Source: Candidatus Syntrophopropionicum ammoniitolerans (lineage in GTDB: Bacteria > Bacillota > Desulfotomaculia > Desulfotomaculales > Pelotomaculaceae). Taken from it: a stretch of 35,641 nt of DNA. The DNA lies in contig JABMJD010000020.1 of NCBI GenBank assembly GCA_013201395.1, positions 1 through 35,641 of the forward strand, written 5' to 3'. A program made the position numbers and the translations under genes. The stretch's first letter is position 1; each line of letters begins with the position of its first letter. Of this stretch, positions 1 through 8,495 are shown piece after piece. Under the pieces are notes generated by a model. The model searched no databases. It saw only the letters and a list, made by a program, of their open reading frames with translations, and was not told the origin of the DNA.

Positions 1-69
1 AAGGAAGGCCTGGCCAAACACAGTCCTCAGGGACTGACAAAGGGACATTACTACCGAGGCGTGGTGTAG
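1..69 (+). CDS. C-terminal fragment of an upstream gene (partial)
   Basis: Frame 1 is open from the window edge to a TAG at 67-69, and the last 22 residues (ending GHYYRGVV) look protein-like; the other two forward frames also close nearby. The gene body lies outside the window, so the product cannot be identified. In related Firmicutes a U32-family peptidase often precedes mutS2, and a Gly/Tyr/Arg-rich tail would fit, but this is a guess from context. An imperfect hairpin (about 50-60 with 73-81) followed by a T/A-rich stretch could be its terminator. Confidence 0.4.
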   Translation, partial: KEGLAKHSPQGLTKGHYYRGVV

Positions 70-146
70 ATAGCCGGTAGTTATTTATTAGGGGACGCAG
101 ACAGTAAAGTGGGGAGTGATATAATTATAGCGGGGCGATGGACCTT

Positions 147-2510
147 ATGAATGAAAAAAACCTAAAAAGACTTGAATACTTTAAGATCCTGGAGCAGCTG
201 GTTTCATTCGCTGCATCTCCACTGGGTCGGGAACGGATTCTGGCCTTGAGGCCAATTTTTGATTCCCCCGTAATTTGTAGGTGGCAAGATGAGGTTAGTG
301 AAGGGAGAAAACTTTTGCGTTTGGATCCGACTGCAGAAATGGGCGGCTGGAAAGATATCAGGAGTCAGCTGCAACGGGTTGGCCGGGGGGCAGTTTTGGA
401 GCCGAAAGAACTAATTGCGACGGCCGACACACTTACAGCGGGCAGGATTATAAAGGGTTTCTTTTCTGAAAGGCAGGAGGAATATCCTTTACTTGATATC
501 TATGCCTTTTCTATTACCCCCCTGCCGGATCTGGAGAAACAGATAAAAAAGGCCATTATGCCGGATGGTGAAATAAGTGACCAGGCCTCACCGTTATTAA
601 CGCAAATACGCAGGAAACTGGCAAAGGCCCAACTAGACATCAGAGACTACCTGGAAAATATAATCCGCTCTCCTAATTACCAGAAATATCTACAGGATCC
701 CATTGTAACTATCAGGGAAGGCCGCTACGTGGTACCGGTTAAAATTGAATATCGGGCCCAGGTACCGGGGATCATCCATGATCAATCTGCCAGTGGTGCC
801 ACCTTGTTTGTGGAACCGATGGCAGTAGTAGAGAAAAACAACGAGCTGCGGCGGCTGATTGTAGAAGAAAGGCAGGAAATTGAACGGATCCTGGCTGCCC
901 TAACGGCAAGTGTAGAGGAGTTTCTTGGGGAGATTGAAACCAGCCTGGATACACTGGGCCAGTTGGATTTTATCATGGCCAAGGCCCGCTATAGCCAAAG
1001 TCTGGATGCCTGGGCGCCAATTCTGGCCAATAGACCAATTCTGGACATCAGGCAAGGCCGGCACCCCCTGTTAAGAGGGGATGTTGTGCCTGTAGATATC
1101 CGTTTGGGGGAGGATTTTGATACCTTAATCATTACCGGGCCCAACACAGGCGGTAAGACTGTGACCTTGAAAACAGCCGGCTTGCTCACCCTGATGACCC
1201 AGTCCGGCCTGCATATACCTGTTGGTGAGAACACTCGCGTGGGGGTTTTTCGGCAGTTTTTTACTGATATAGGTGATGAACAAAGTATTGAACAGTCGTT
1301 AAGCACCTTTTCATCACATATGAGCAATATTGTAGAAATTATTGACCGGGCCGGCAGGAACTGTCTGGTGCTTTTAGACGAGCTTGGTGCCGGTACCGAC
1401 CCGGTTGAGGGCGCTGCCCTGGCCCAGTCAATTTTGGAAAAATTGCATGGAGCAGGTGCCTTGACTATTGCTACTACCCACTATAGCGAACTAAAGAATT
1501 TTGCCTATGCCCGTACACGGATGGAAAACGCCAGTGTGGAGTTTGATCGGGCCAGCCTGAGGCCTACCTACCGGCTACTAATCGGCAAACCCGGTCGCAG
1601 CAACGCCTTTGAAATCGCCCAGAGACTGGGGCTGCCCTCAGAGCTGATTGAAGGGGCCAAGAATTTCTTATCTGTAGAACAGGTGCAATTTGCCGAGCTG
1701 GTGCGTAACCTGGAAAAATCTCAGCAGGAGGCGGAAACAGACCGGGCCAATGCTGCCAGGCTAGCCGAAGAAGCAAAAGCGATCAAGGACAAGCATGAGC
1801 AATTGGTAGCCGAACTGGCTCAAAAACGTGAGGCCATCCTTTCCAAAGCTGGGGAAGAAGCCAGAATGCTGGTTAAAACAGCTAAAAATGAGGCGGAAAC
1901 GGCTATTAGAGAACTGAGGGAGAAAATATCTGCGGAGTCCGCCCGGACCAGGGAGAAAGCAATTCAGGAAACCAGAGGCAGGCTGAGCAATTTGCAACGA
2001 AAAGCCCGCCGCGCCGTGCCGGAAAAATTTTATGGTGGTCAGGTACCGGCAAAGCTGCGCGCCGGACAGGAGGTATTCTTGCCCAGGTTTAACCAGCGGG
2101 GCCATGTCATCGAACCTCCCGGCGAGGGGGAAAAAGAGGTTCAGATACAGGTGGGCATTATTAAAATGAACGTGCCCATAAAAGACCTGCGCACTGTAGA
2201 GGAGCCCAAAGCCGGTGGGGGACAGAGTAAAGTGGCGGCTATGCTTTTAGATAAGACACGGGACATATCTGCTGAGCTGGACTTAAGGGGTCAGTATGCG
2301 GCAGAGGCGATGTTGACGGTAGAAAAATACCTTGATGATGCCTACCTGGCCAGCCTGCCCCGAGTGAGCCTGATCCACGGTAAAGGCACCGGCTCGCTGC
2401 GAGCTGCTGTGCACAGGCTGTTAAAGGGACACCAGCGGGTGAAATCCTTCCGTCTGGGTGAGCAAGGTGAGGGTGGGTATGGTGTAACCATAGTTGAGCT
2501 GGCTAATTAA
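147..2510 (+). CDS. mutS2: Endonuclease MutS2 (MutS-like ATPase with Smr domain)
   Basis: MutS2 is a cytosolic MutS paralogue. In Firmicutes it has been linked to suppression of homologous recombination and to rescue of collided ribosomes, not to mismatch repair. The 787-residue protein has the expected order: N-terminal helical core, ABC-type ATPase with Walker A GPNTGGKT near residue 331 and Walker B LVLLDELGAGTD, a long Glu/Lys/Ala-rich coiled coil (about 510-620), and a C-terminal Smr nuclease domain with LDLRG and HGKGTGSLR. Length is normal for the family. An in-frame ATG at 138 would add three residues, but GGGG at 132-135 is too close to it and well spaced for the ATG at 147, and homologues typically begin M-N/Q-E-K. 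A TATAAT at 120-125 may be its -10 box. A terminator follows directly. Confidence 0.95.
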   Translation: MNEKNLKRLEYFKILEQLVSFAASPLGRERILALRPIFDSPVICRWQDEVSEGRKLLRLDPTAEMGGWKDIRSQLQRVGRGAVLEPKELIATADTLTAGRIIKGFFSERQEEYPLLDIYAFSITPLPDLEKQIKKAIMPDGEISDQASPLLTQIRRKLAKAQLDIRDYLENIIRSPNYQKYLQDPIVTIREGRYVVPVKIEYRAQVPGIIHDQSASGATLFVEPMAVVEKNNELRRLIVEERQEIERILAALTASVEEFLGEIETSLDTLGQLDFIMAKARYSQSLDAWAPILANRPILDIRQGRHPLLRGDVVPVDIRLGEDFDTLIITGPNTGGKTVTLKTAGLLTLMTQSGLHIPVGENTRVGVFRQFFTDIGDEQSIEQSLSTFSSHMSNIVEIIDRAGRNCLVLLDELGAGTDPVEGAALAQSILEKLHGAGALTIATTHYSELKNFAYARTRMENASVEFDRASLRPTYRLLIGKPGRSNAFEIAQRLGLPSELIEGAKNFLSVEQVQFAELVRNLEKSQQEAETDRANAARLAEEAKAIKDKHEQLVAELAQKREAILSKAGEEARMLVKTAKNEAETAIRELREKISAESARTREKAIQETRGRLSNLQRKARRAVPEKFYGGQVPAKLRAGQEVFLPRFNQRGHVIEPPGEGEKEVQIQVGIIKMNVPIKDLRTVEEPKAGGGQSKVAAMLLDKTRDISAELDLRGQYAAEAMLTVEKYLDDAYLASLPRVSLIHGKGTGSLRAAVHRLLKGHQRVKSFRLGEQGEGGYGVTIVELAN

Positions 2511-2538
2511 TGTGCAGATGTGCTCGTAAAGGCCAGGT

Positions 2539-2578
2539 AAAAAAAGAAACCGGGATGGGCATCCCGATTTCTTTTTTT
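2539..2578 (+). terminator. Intrinsic terminator after mutS2 (probably bidirectional)
   Basis: The inverted repeat GAAAcCGGGAT / ATCCCGaTTTC has loop GGGC and one C/A mismatch, and ends in a run of seven T. The A-run on the left makes it usable in the opposite direction too, for the convergent minus-strand gene that stops at 2585. Confidence 0.85.
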
Positions 2579-2584
2579 GCTGAT

Positions 2585-2896
2585 TTAGGAAATCTTGTAA
2601 GTCCAGTTGTTGCCGTCATTGTTGTCCCAATTACCTGCCGCATCATGGAAGCAGAAGGTAAGCAGGTTATCCTCCATGTTAAGGGTTTTTTTCCAGCCTT
2701 CCGGGGTATGCTGCATGCGATAATCCTCAACGTTAGTCCAGCGCATGGGGTTGCCAAAACCAGCATGAAGAAATACTTGGGCGGCGCCGGAGTTGTTCAA
2801 CAAGCCATTGTAATTGATAGAAATGTCGCTTCCGTCTGGTGTAAGGGATTTTACATGGGTTCCACGCTGATGATCAGACCAACCGTGTTGATACAA
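2585..2896 (-). CDS. Small CBM25-like carbohydrate-binding protein
   Basis: This 103-residue protein resembles carbohydrate-binding module family 25 (starch-binding type). The clues are a beta-sandwich-like pattern with HAGFGNPMRWTN in the middle, a conserved aromatic set (several Trp, HTPEGWKKT), and the C-terminal DNNDGNNWTYKI typical of these modules. The start is TTG at 2896, chosen because AGGAGGTG lies seven bases upstream. It has no signal peptide, membrane segment or catalytic domain, so a free-standing cytoplasmic glycan-binding protein is the simplest reading. The target (glycogen or another alpha-glucan) is inferred from the family. It follows the PBP1A gene on the same strand but is separated from it by a terminator, so it probably has its own promoter. 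Confidence 0.75.
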   Translation of the reverse strand: MYQHGWSDHQRGTHVKSLTPDGSDISINYNGLLNNSGAAQVFLHAGFGNPMRWTNVEDYRMQHTPEGWKKTLNMEDNLLTFCFHDAAGNWDNNDGNNWTYKIS

Positions 2897-2970
2897 ATTC
2901 TACACCTCCTGATTTGTTTTTTTGATAAGCGTTATTATTGTTAACAAAAATATAATTACTATGAGCCTTA

Positions 2971-3015
2971 ATAAAAAAGACGGTGTGGCTACCCCAATAT
3001 GGTAGTCCCACCGCC
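2971..3015 (-). terminator. Intrinsic terminator after the PBP1A gene
   Basis: On the minus strand a 15-bp stem (3001-3015 with 2979-2993, two mismatches and one G-T pair) with a seven-base loop is followed by a run of six T and ATT. It lies 16 bases beyond the penicillin-binding protein stop codon. Confidence 0.8.
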
Positions 3016-3030
3016 AGGAGATGTTTTCCT

Positions 3031-5313
3031 TTACCTGTTGGGTCCGGGAATGAAACTATGGTTGCCCGCCGGTTTCTCCGTATCCTCATCATGATCATTA
3101 TCAGGTTGATCCGGGTTATCCTCACCATTAGCCCCTGGTTCCTGAGGGGGAGGGGTCCCCTGATCAGGTCCATGCATGGTGCAATATTCAGTTGGCACAC
3201 GAGCTTTTTGGTCTTCGACGGCGTCAGAAACGTCATAAGGTAACTTGACCATCGGTGTCATCACCCGATTAGGACAGTATTTTGTTGCTAGAAGGCCGCT
3301 GTCGGCACAAATTTCAATATAGTTATGAACATCATCTGTTTTTGTAGGAACCGTACCCTCGATAAATAGATCTGTTACCAGACTATCACCGGGTGTGTTC
3401 GGGCTCGGCAGTAGGCCGGATTGGCCATCAACTGTTGCCCTCACTATCCCTGGGGGCGGATTAAAATTCCCGGCCGGAATATTTCGCAGCGCATTGCTCA
3501 TAACATCCCGCCACACCCTGGTAGGGTATGTGCCTCCATAGGCCTGGGGCATTGGTGTGGGCTGATCATAACCAATCCATACCGCTGTAACAAGTTCCGG
3601 TGTGTAGCCTACAAACCAGAGGTCCTTGCCCTCATCTGTAGTACCGGTCTTCCCTGCTGCCGGTCTACCAATTTGGGCCCCCGTCCCTGTCCCGCTACTG
3701 ATCACAGACTTGAGCATGTCGGTGATCAGGTAGGCTGTGGTTGGTTTTATTACCTGCTTTTGTTTGGGGACAGCCTGTCCCAGGATAACGCCATCAGCCT
3801 TTTCGACCCTAAGAATTGCTGTGGGTTCGATATAAACTCCAGAATTGGCAAAAGTGGCATAGGCACAGGCCATTTGCAGTGGCGTAACCCCATTATCAAG
3901 ACCCCCCAGGGCCATGCTGGGCCCATGGGCGGCAGGATCAAGTTCAATGCCCAGGATAGAAGCAAACTTCAGGGCTTTGTCCATACCCACCTGATCCATC
4001 ATCACCTTAACTGCGGCAACATTAACAGAACTGGCGACGGCAGTCCGGTAGGTGATCAGGCCACGAAACCTGCCATCGGAGTTTCGTGGTGAATAGGAAC
4101 CATAACTAACCGGTGCATCATCTACTACTGAGGCTGGTCCCAGTCCTAGATATTCTATGGCCGGCCCATAAACCGCAATTGGTTTAAAGGCCGAACCCGG
4201 CTGACGTGCAGTGTGGACAGATCTATTCCACTGCCTTCTTTGGGCATGTTCACGCCCACCAACTAGTGCCTTAATATAACCTGTACCGGGCTCGAGCACC
4301 ACCACAGCCCCTTCAGGTTGTAACATACCATTCTCATCAGTACTAGAAGCAGGGAAGTTGCCTGTTCGGGCCATTGCTGCTTCAGCAGCCAACTGGATTT
4401 CAGGGTCCAGAGTTGTATAAACCCTTAAACCACCTGTGAAAACCTCATCCTCCCCATATTTTTCAATAAGCTGATCGGTAACATAGTCAAGAAAATATGG
4501 GTAGGGGTATTGCAGGAAGGCTATTTCGCTATTCTTGGTCTGTATGTCTTCCCCTTTAGCCTCCTCGGCTTCGTCAATGCTGATGCAGTTATTTCTTACC
4601 ATGCTGTCCAGAACATCATTGCGTCTATATTTCGCCAGTTCAGCGTCATTGTATGGCGAGTATGCACTGGGTGCCTGGGGCAAGCCGGCGAGCATGGCTG
4701 CCTGAGCCAAATTTAATTCATCAATTGTCTTACCAAAATATATTTGTGAGGCCGCCTGAATGCCATAAGCACCTTCACCCAGGTATATATTGTTTAAATA
4801 CATTTCCAGGATTTCATCCTTGGTATAACGCCTTTCTACCTGCAAGGCCAGGACAACCTCCTGGATTTTTCTTTTAATGGTTTTTTCCGGTGACAGCATC
4901 GATATTCTGACCAGTTGCTGGGTAATGGTGCTGCCGCCTTCACCTTTTGACCTTGATAAAATGTTGTTTACTGTGGCCCTGGCAATTCCGCGCATGCTGA
5001 TCCCATGGTGCTGGCGAAAATGGGGATCCTCAATAGACAGAAAGGCGTTTTTAACCTGTTCGGGGACGTTCCCGATGTCAACAGGCACGCTGTTTCTAAT
5101 CCCTATTTGGGTCACCAGGTTGTCGTTCTTGTCATAAATCATGGTAGATGCGCCTGACTTGAGCAGGGCGGGGCTGAGCGCAGGCATGTCTTTAATACTA
5201 GTGAAGAGGAGACCAACGGAAACTGCCCCCCCGACTACCACAACCAGGACCAGAAGAAGGATTAGCAAACGGAAAAAATTTAGCCTTCTTTTTGGCCTTC
5301 TTTTCTGTGACAC
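3031..5313 (-). CDS. Class A penicillin-binding protein (PBP1A family)
   Basis: A bifunctional peptidoglycan glycosyltransferase/transpeptidase anchored in the cytoplasmic membrane: it polymerises lipid II and cross-links the stem peptides. The 760-residue chain has a basic cytoplasmic tail, one membrane segment (about 13-37), a GT51 domain with catalytic Glu in EDPHF (E95) and GGSTITQQL, and a transpeptidase domain with SAFK (S374, K377), SVN (429-431) and KTGT (555-558). The C-terminal tail is rich in Pro, Asp and Glu and ends soon after a Cys-containing segment (ICADSG, KYCP). The start is GTG at 5313, because GGGAGGG lies seven bases upstream. A TTG at 5331 would add six residues but place the Shine-Dalgarno inside the gene. 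A promoter is visible at 5342-5371 and a terminator follows the stop. Confidence 0.95.
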   Translation of the reverse strand: MSQKRRPKRRLNFFRLLILLLVLVVVVGGAVSVGLLFTSIKDMPALSPALLKSGASTMIYDKNDNLVTQIGIRNSVPVDIGNVPEQVKNAFLSIEDPHFRQHHGISMRGIARATVNNILSRSKGEGGSTITQQLVRISMLSPEKTIKRKIQEVVLALQVERRYTKDEILEMYLNNIYLGEGAYGIQAASQIYFGKTIDELNLAQAAMLAGLPQAPSAYSPYNDAELAKYRRNDVLDSMVRNNCISIDEAEEAKGEDIQTKNSEIAFLQYPYPYFLDYVTDQLIEKYGEDEVFTGGLRVYTTLDPEIQLAAEAAMARTGNFPASSTDENGMLQPEGAVVVLEPGTGYIKALVGGREHAQRRQWNRSVHTARQPGSAFKPIAVYGPAIEYLGLGPASVVDDAPVSYGSYSPRNSDGRFRGLITYRTAVASSVNVAAVKVMMDQVGMDKALKFASILGIELDPAAHGPSMALGGLDNGVTPLQMACAYATFANSGVYIEPTAILRVEKADGVILGQAVPKQKQVIKPTTAYLITDMLKSVISSGTGTGAQIGRPAAGKTGTTDEGKDLWFVGYTPELVTAVWIGYDQPTPMPQAYGGTYPTRVWRDVMSNALRNIPAGNFNPPPGIVRATVDGQSGLLPSPNTPGDSLVTDLFIEGTVPTKTDDVHNYIEICADSGLLATKYCPNRVMTPMVKLPYDVSDAVEDQKARVPTEYCTMHGPDQGTPPPQEPGANGEDNPDQPDNDHDEDTEKPAGNHSFIPGPNR

Positions 5314-5341
5314 ATAATATCCCTCCCACAAAGTTAAAAGA

Positions 5342-5371
5342 ATTATAACATATCACCAATAAAATCCTCAA
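5342..5371 (-). promoter_or_regulatory. Sigma-A type promoter for the PBP1A gene
   Basis: On the minus strand, TTGAGG (5366-5371) and a perfect TATAAT (5342-5347) are separated by 18 bases, just upstream of the Shine-Dalgarno sequence. Confidence 0.6.
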
Positions 5372-5458
5372 ATAATTTCTATTGCTTCTATCTATAGGAT
5401 AATTATGATGAGGGATGAAAAGAATAGAAGAATAATTAAAATTTTTATGTGAGGAAGG

Positions 5459-7063
5459 GTGGATAATTTGCGTGTGCATGGTAATGTAGCCGATTTTATC
5501 CTTGCTCAACTGGGCGAGTGGGGTGTAGAAAGGATTTACGGCGTCCTGGGAGATGCTATATTCCCTTTAATGGATGCCTTTACCCGCCAGAGTAAGATCG
5601 AATTTATCTCCGCCACGAATGAAACGGCCGCTGCTTTTATGGCCTCATATGAAGCAAGGTTGACTGGCAGGCTTACTGTTTGTACGGCCACATCGGGACC
5701 GGGTACGGTTAATCTGCTAAACGGGCTGGCGGATGCGTACCTGGATGGGAGCCCCGTTCTAGCTATAACCGGCCAGGTGGAGACAAAAAAAATCGGTACC
5801 AGGGCAAAACAATATATTGATCAGCAGTTGTTGTATAGAAATTTTTCTAAATATACAACCCTGCTCATTAATCCGGCCGCTACTGCAGAAATATTTGCCT
5901 TTGCCGCCAGGCAAGCTTATATTGATTTTTCGGTGGCCCATGTGACGGTACCCAAAGATGTTATGGCGGCGCCATTGTCTGCGGATACGATAGCAGCAGA
6001 TATGGTAGAGATCAGAAAACCACAGGTTTTTTCCGGTAGTAATGAAAAAATCCTGGAAATAATCAGAAATGCGCAAAAACCCCTGGTAGTTGTGGGGCAG
6101 GTGGGGGAAGATACAGTTTTCCAAACCCTGGCCCTGGTTCACCGTATTGGATCCGGCCTGGTTGTGGCTCAGCAGGCTAAAGGTGTTGTCAGGGGCTCTT
6201 TTGATCGCAACCTGGGGGGAATCGGGGAAGCCGGACTGCCACCTATTGTGATGGAAGCGGATTGCATCATTCTGATTGGGAATGCCTCTTATGAGAAGAA
6301 GTATTTACCTAAAAATTCCAAATTGGTTCATCTGGCCGAGCGCCCCGGTGATATTAATGTGAACGCCCAGGGGGCCGCCAGTGGGGATTTGGGTTTGCTT
6401 ATTGAAGCTGTTATGCACGATCTGGGGGACTATGCCGTTAACCAGAATTGGGTGGAGCAGGTCAAGAGCGAGGCATCGAACATCAGGCAATCTATAGGGC
6501 AGGCCGGGGAAGATAATAGTAGACCGGTACTACCCCTGAGGCTGATGGCCGGCCTAAATGCCGTTGTACCGCCAAATGCAATTATAGTACTTGATACTGG
6601 TGAATTTACCCATTGGTTTGATCTGGGTTTCATGGCGGAAAACCAGGATGTCTTACTTTCAAGTATGTGGCGGAGCATTGGTTATGGCCTCTCTGCTGCG
6701 ATTGGTGCTAAGCTAGCAAACAGAGAAAGAAAGGTAGTGGCCATAATTGGCGATGGTGGGGCGATCGCTTCGCTTAATGAACTGCTGACCTGTACCCGCT
6801 ATAATTTGGCCATCACCATCATAATAGTTAGGAATCAGATTTACAGCATTGAAAAAAACAAGATGGCTGCCGAAGGGCTGCAACCATTTGGTTATGAGCT
6901 TACTACACCGGACTTTGTGCAATTTGCCAAGTCCTGTGGTGTGGAAGCATATCGCATTGAAGATCCAACAGAGATTGAAGAAAGAATCGGCCCGGCCATA
7001 GGGTCGGATCGGCCGGTGTTGCTGGAAGTCGATTGTGCCTCTGTAAATCTGCCATCGCTATAA
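5459..7063 (+). CDS. Thiamine pyrophosphate-dependent enzyme, acetolactate synthase/pyruvate oxidase-like
   Basis: A 534-residue member of the ThDP-dependent decarboxylase superfamily, which decarboxylates 2-oxoacids such as pyruvate and transfers the hydroxyethyl unit. It has the N-terminal pyrimidine-binding domain with the conserved Glu (E55, in ATNETAAAF), a central domain of the FAD/nucleotide-binding type, and the C-terminal diphosphate domain with GDGG (431-434) and the distal Asn (N459). No acetolactate synthase small subunit or other ilv gene lies nearby, so a catabolic acetolactate synthase, pyruvate oxidase or sulfoacetaldehyde acetyltransferase-like role is as likely as branched-chain amino-acid synthesis. 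The start is uncertain: GTG at 5459 sits very close to GAGGAAGG, while TTG at 5468 (giving MRVHGN) has better spacing. It is divergent from the PBP1A gene. Confidence 0.85.
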   Translation: MDNLRVHGNVADFILAQLGEWGVERIYGVLGDAIFPLMDAFTRQSKIEFISATNETAAAFMASYEARLTGRLTVCTATSGPGTVNLLNGLADAYLDGSPVLAITGQVETKKIGTRAKQYIDQQLLYRNFSKYTTLLINPAATAEIFAFAARQAYIDFSVAHVTVPKDVMAAPLSADTIAADMVEIRKPQVFSGSNEKILEIIRNAQKPLVVVGQVGEDTVFQTLALVHRIGSGLVVAQQAKGVVRGSFDRNLGGIGEAGLPPIVMEADCIILIGNASYEKKYLPKNSKLVHLAERPGDINVNAQGAASGDLGLLIEAVMHDLGDYAVNQNWVEQVKSEASNIRQSIGQAGEDNSRPVLPLRLMAGLNAVVPPNAIIVLDTGEFTHWFDLGFMAENQDVLLSSMWRSIGYGLSAAIGAKLANRERKVVAIIGDGGAIASLNELLTCTRYNLAITIIIVRNQIYSIEKNKMAAEGLQPFGYELTTPDFVQFAKSCGVEAYRIEDPTEIEERIGPAIGSDRPVLLEVDCASVNLPSL

Positions 7064-7090
7064 ATCAAGACGTCAAAACCCTACATAAAT

Positions 7091-7119
7091 GCAACCCCGC
7101 CGGTAATTGACGGGGTTGC
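7091..7119. terminator. Inverted repeat downstream of the TPP enzyme
   Basis: A perfect 9-bp stem GCAACCCCG / CGGGGTTGC with an 11-base loop lies 28 bases after the stop. It lacks a clear T-run, so it may be an RNA-stabilising or weak termination structure in the convergent intergenic region. Confidence 0.5.
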
Positions 7120-7133
7120 ACAGTTAGCGTGAT

Positions 7134-7163
7134 CCAGGGCAAGGTATTATTAAATTGCCCTGG
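7134..7163. terminator. Second inverted repeat between convergent genes
   Basis: A perfect 9-bp stem CCAGGGCAA / TTGCCCTGG with a 12-base loop is followed on the plus strand, after a short gap, by the T-rich GTTTTTGCTGCTTTTTT. It probably completes termination of the TPP enzyme transcript and sits just beyond the stop of the minus-strand DUF5652 gene. Confidence 0.5.
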
Positions 7164-7185
7164 GACAGTGGTTTTTGCTGCTTTT

Positions 7186-7401
7186 TTAAAATCTGAATCT
7201 TTTTCTGCGGAAAAACAACAAATAGATAATTTCAAGTATCCCCAGTGTGTTTACTATGAGCAATGCTATATACCAGACCAACTGGCTGTTGCGTGCTGTG
7301 TACCAGAGTGCAATACCCTTCCAAACGAGGCTCCAAGCTATTAATGTGCCCAGCAACCACGGGCTTTCCTGTAAATATTGTACTATTGCTGTTGGGTCCA
7401 T
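7186..7401 (-). CDS. Small membrane protein, DUF5652-like
   Basis: A 71-residue protein with two hydrophobic helices (about 15-34 and 41-64). The pattern WSLVWKGIALWYTARN, WYIALLIVNTLGILEIIYLLFF and a basic Arg/Lys tail matches the small membrane proteins grouped as DUF5652, whose function is unknown. The ATG at 7401 is preceded by GGGAGGAT at good spacing, which supports real translation. The basic C-terminus suggests it faces the cytoplasm. No partner gene is evident: the neighbours are small unnamed genes. Confidence 0.75.
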   Translation of the reverse strand: MDPTAIVQYLQESPWLLGTLIAWSLVWKGIALWYTARNSQLVWYIALLIVNTLGILEIIYLLFFRRKRFRF

Positions 7402-7534
7402 AAATCTATCCTCCCTGGTGCGGTCTTCTAGCTTAATAATACCCTAACAAGGACATAAATGCTACAAGTCAATGTAATGTCAATTACGATCTCTCGCTAT
7501 ATGTGGCCCCATGGTAAATATCACAACAGAAATA

Positions 7535-7903
7535 TCAGTTTTTGGCGGGGCAGAAACCAAATTGCCACCATAAAAACCTTCCTATACGGGAGATAAAAGG
7601 TACAACCGGGTAGTATTTTCTACCATTGTCGCCTTTAGCAAAAATAATATCATAGCGGGGCAAGTTCCTCATCTGGTGGATATCAAGGTAGGCGCTCGCC
7701 TCTGTCTTTGGCTCCAAAACTATTTCCCATGTTTCTAGTGTGGCTGTCCCTATCCGGTTTCTCCTGGGGTAACGGGCACCAATTTCACTTATTTTCACGG
7801 CTGTTTTCCCTGTATTAGTTACAGTTACACGTACCCTGGTTTTACAGGCAGCCTCCTGATCCATGCAGGAAGGGGCCCTGGCCCAGGTTACCTCTACAGC
7901 CAA
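7535..7903 (-). CDS. Hypothetical protein, probable small beta-sandwich
   Basis: I do not recognise this 122-residue protein. The middle (TRVRVTVTNTGKTAVKISEIG, then alternating polar/hydrophobic strands up to ASAYLDIHQ) looks like an immunoglobulin-like or CARDB-like beta-sandwich. The C-terminus is aromatic and basic (GRFLWWQFGF). There is no signal peptide or membrane helix. The start is TTG at 7903, supported by AAGGGGGG six bases upstream. It may share a transcript with the upstream 88-residue gene on the same strand, though 94 bases separate them. Confidence 0.55.
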   Translation of the reverse strand: MAVEVTWARAPSCMDQEAACKTRVRVTVTNTGKTAVKISEIGARYPRRNRIGTATLETWEIVLEPKTEASAYLDIHQMRNLPRYDIIFAKGDNGRKYYPVVPFISRIGRFLWWQFGFCPAKN

Positions 7904-7997
7904 AAATATCCCCCCTTGCGATTTATAGTTGTCTTACTAACCTTGTAACCCAGGCAGCCTGCTGCTGCATTTTATCTGGGCGGTAATAAGGGGGCGG

Positions 7998-8264
7998 TTA
8001 GAAATGTATTTCTATATGGACAACCTGATTGTCCGGATCAATAAACACTATTTCCGCCCTGTTATCATCCAGGGCTGCTATGTACCGATCATCCATAGGG
8101 ACAGGTATCATATTATTTAAAATGAGCAGATCTTTTTTCTGTTTTATAGCCACCCTGGAAGGGACGCTCCTAGTGGTTTTTGTCACGCCCTCGATATAAA
8201 TACAAACACCTATTTCATTTTTTCCGGCCAGCATCTCAACTAGCCGGTCTTTTTTAGCTCCCAT
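7998..8264 (-). CDS. Hypothetical protein, 88 residues
   Basis: Not recognised. The ATG start at 8264 has a strong GGAGGG Shine-Dalgarno five bases upstream, so it is probably translated. The sequence begins with a short charged helix (KKDRLVEMLAGKN) followed by several predicted beta-strands (IGVCIYIEGV, RAEIVFID, VVHIEIHF). No Cys pair, signal peptide or membrane segment is present. A small beta-barrel or regulatory domain is possible, but no function can be assigned. Confidence 0.6.
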   Translation of the reverse strand: MGAKKDRLVEMLAGKNEIGVCIYIEGVTKTTRSVPSRVAIKQKKDLLILNNMIPVPMDDRYIAALDDNRAEIVFIDPDNQVVHIEIHF

Positions 8265-8495
8265 ACTATCCCTCCTTTTTTTGCAGTGACCCAGTATGAT
8301 TGATCATATTAAGGCTTTTCCACAAACATTAGACATAACCTGCTACCTGATTTATCAGAATATGGTTTGTTTTATAGCTATAATCGTATAAAATTTTTTG
8401 GTGTAAAAAAAGACTTAAATAAACTGTGTAAAAGTGATATATTTGTTTTGTAGAGAGCAGGCAAATATAGCTCATACAGAAAAGAGGCGGCACCT

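Noticed and set aside
2510-2944. Plus-strand frame of 144 codons after mutS2
   Set aside because: Antisense to the CBM25-like gene, which has a strong ribosome-binding site and family motifs; the frame also crosses the mutS2 terminator.
3421-4092. Long plus-strand frame inside the PBP1A gene
   Set aside because: Shadow of the penicillin-binding protein on the other strand, which has all catalytic motifs.
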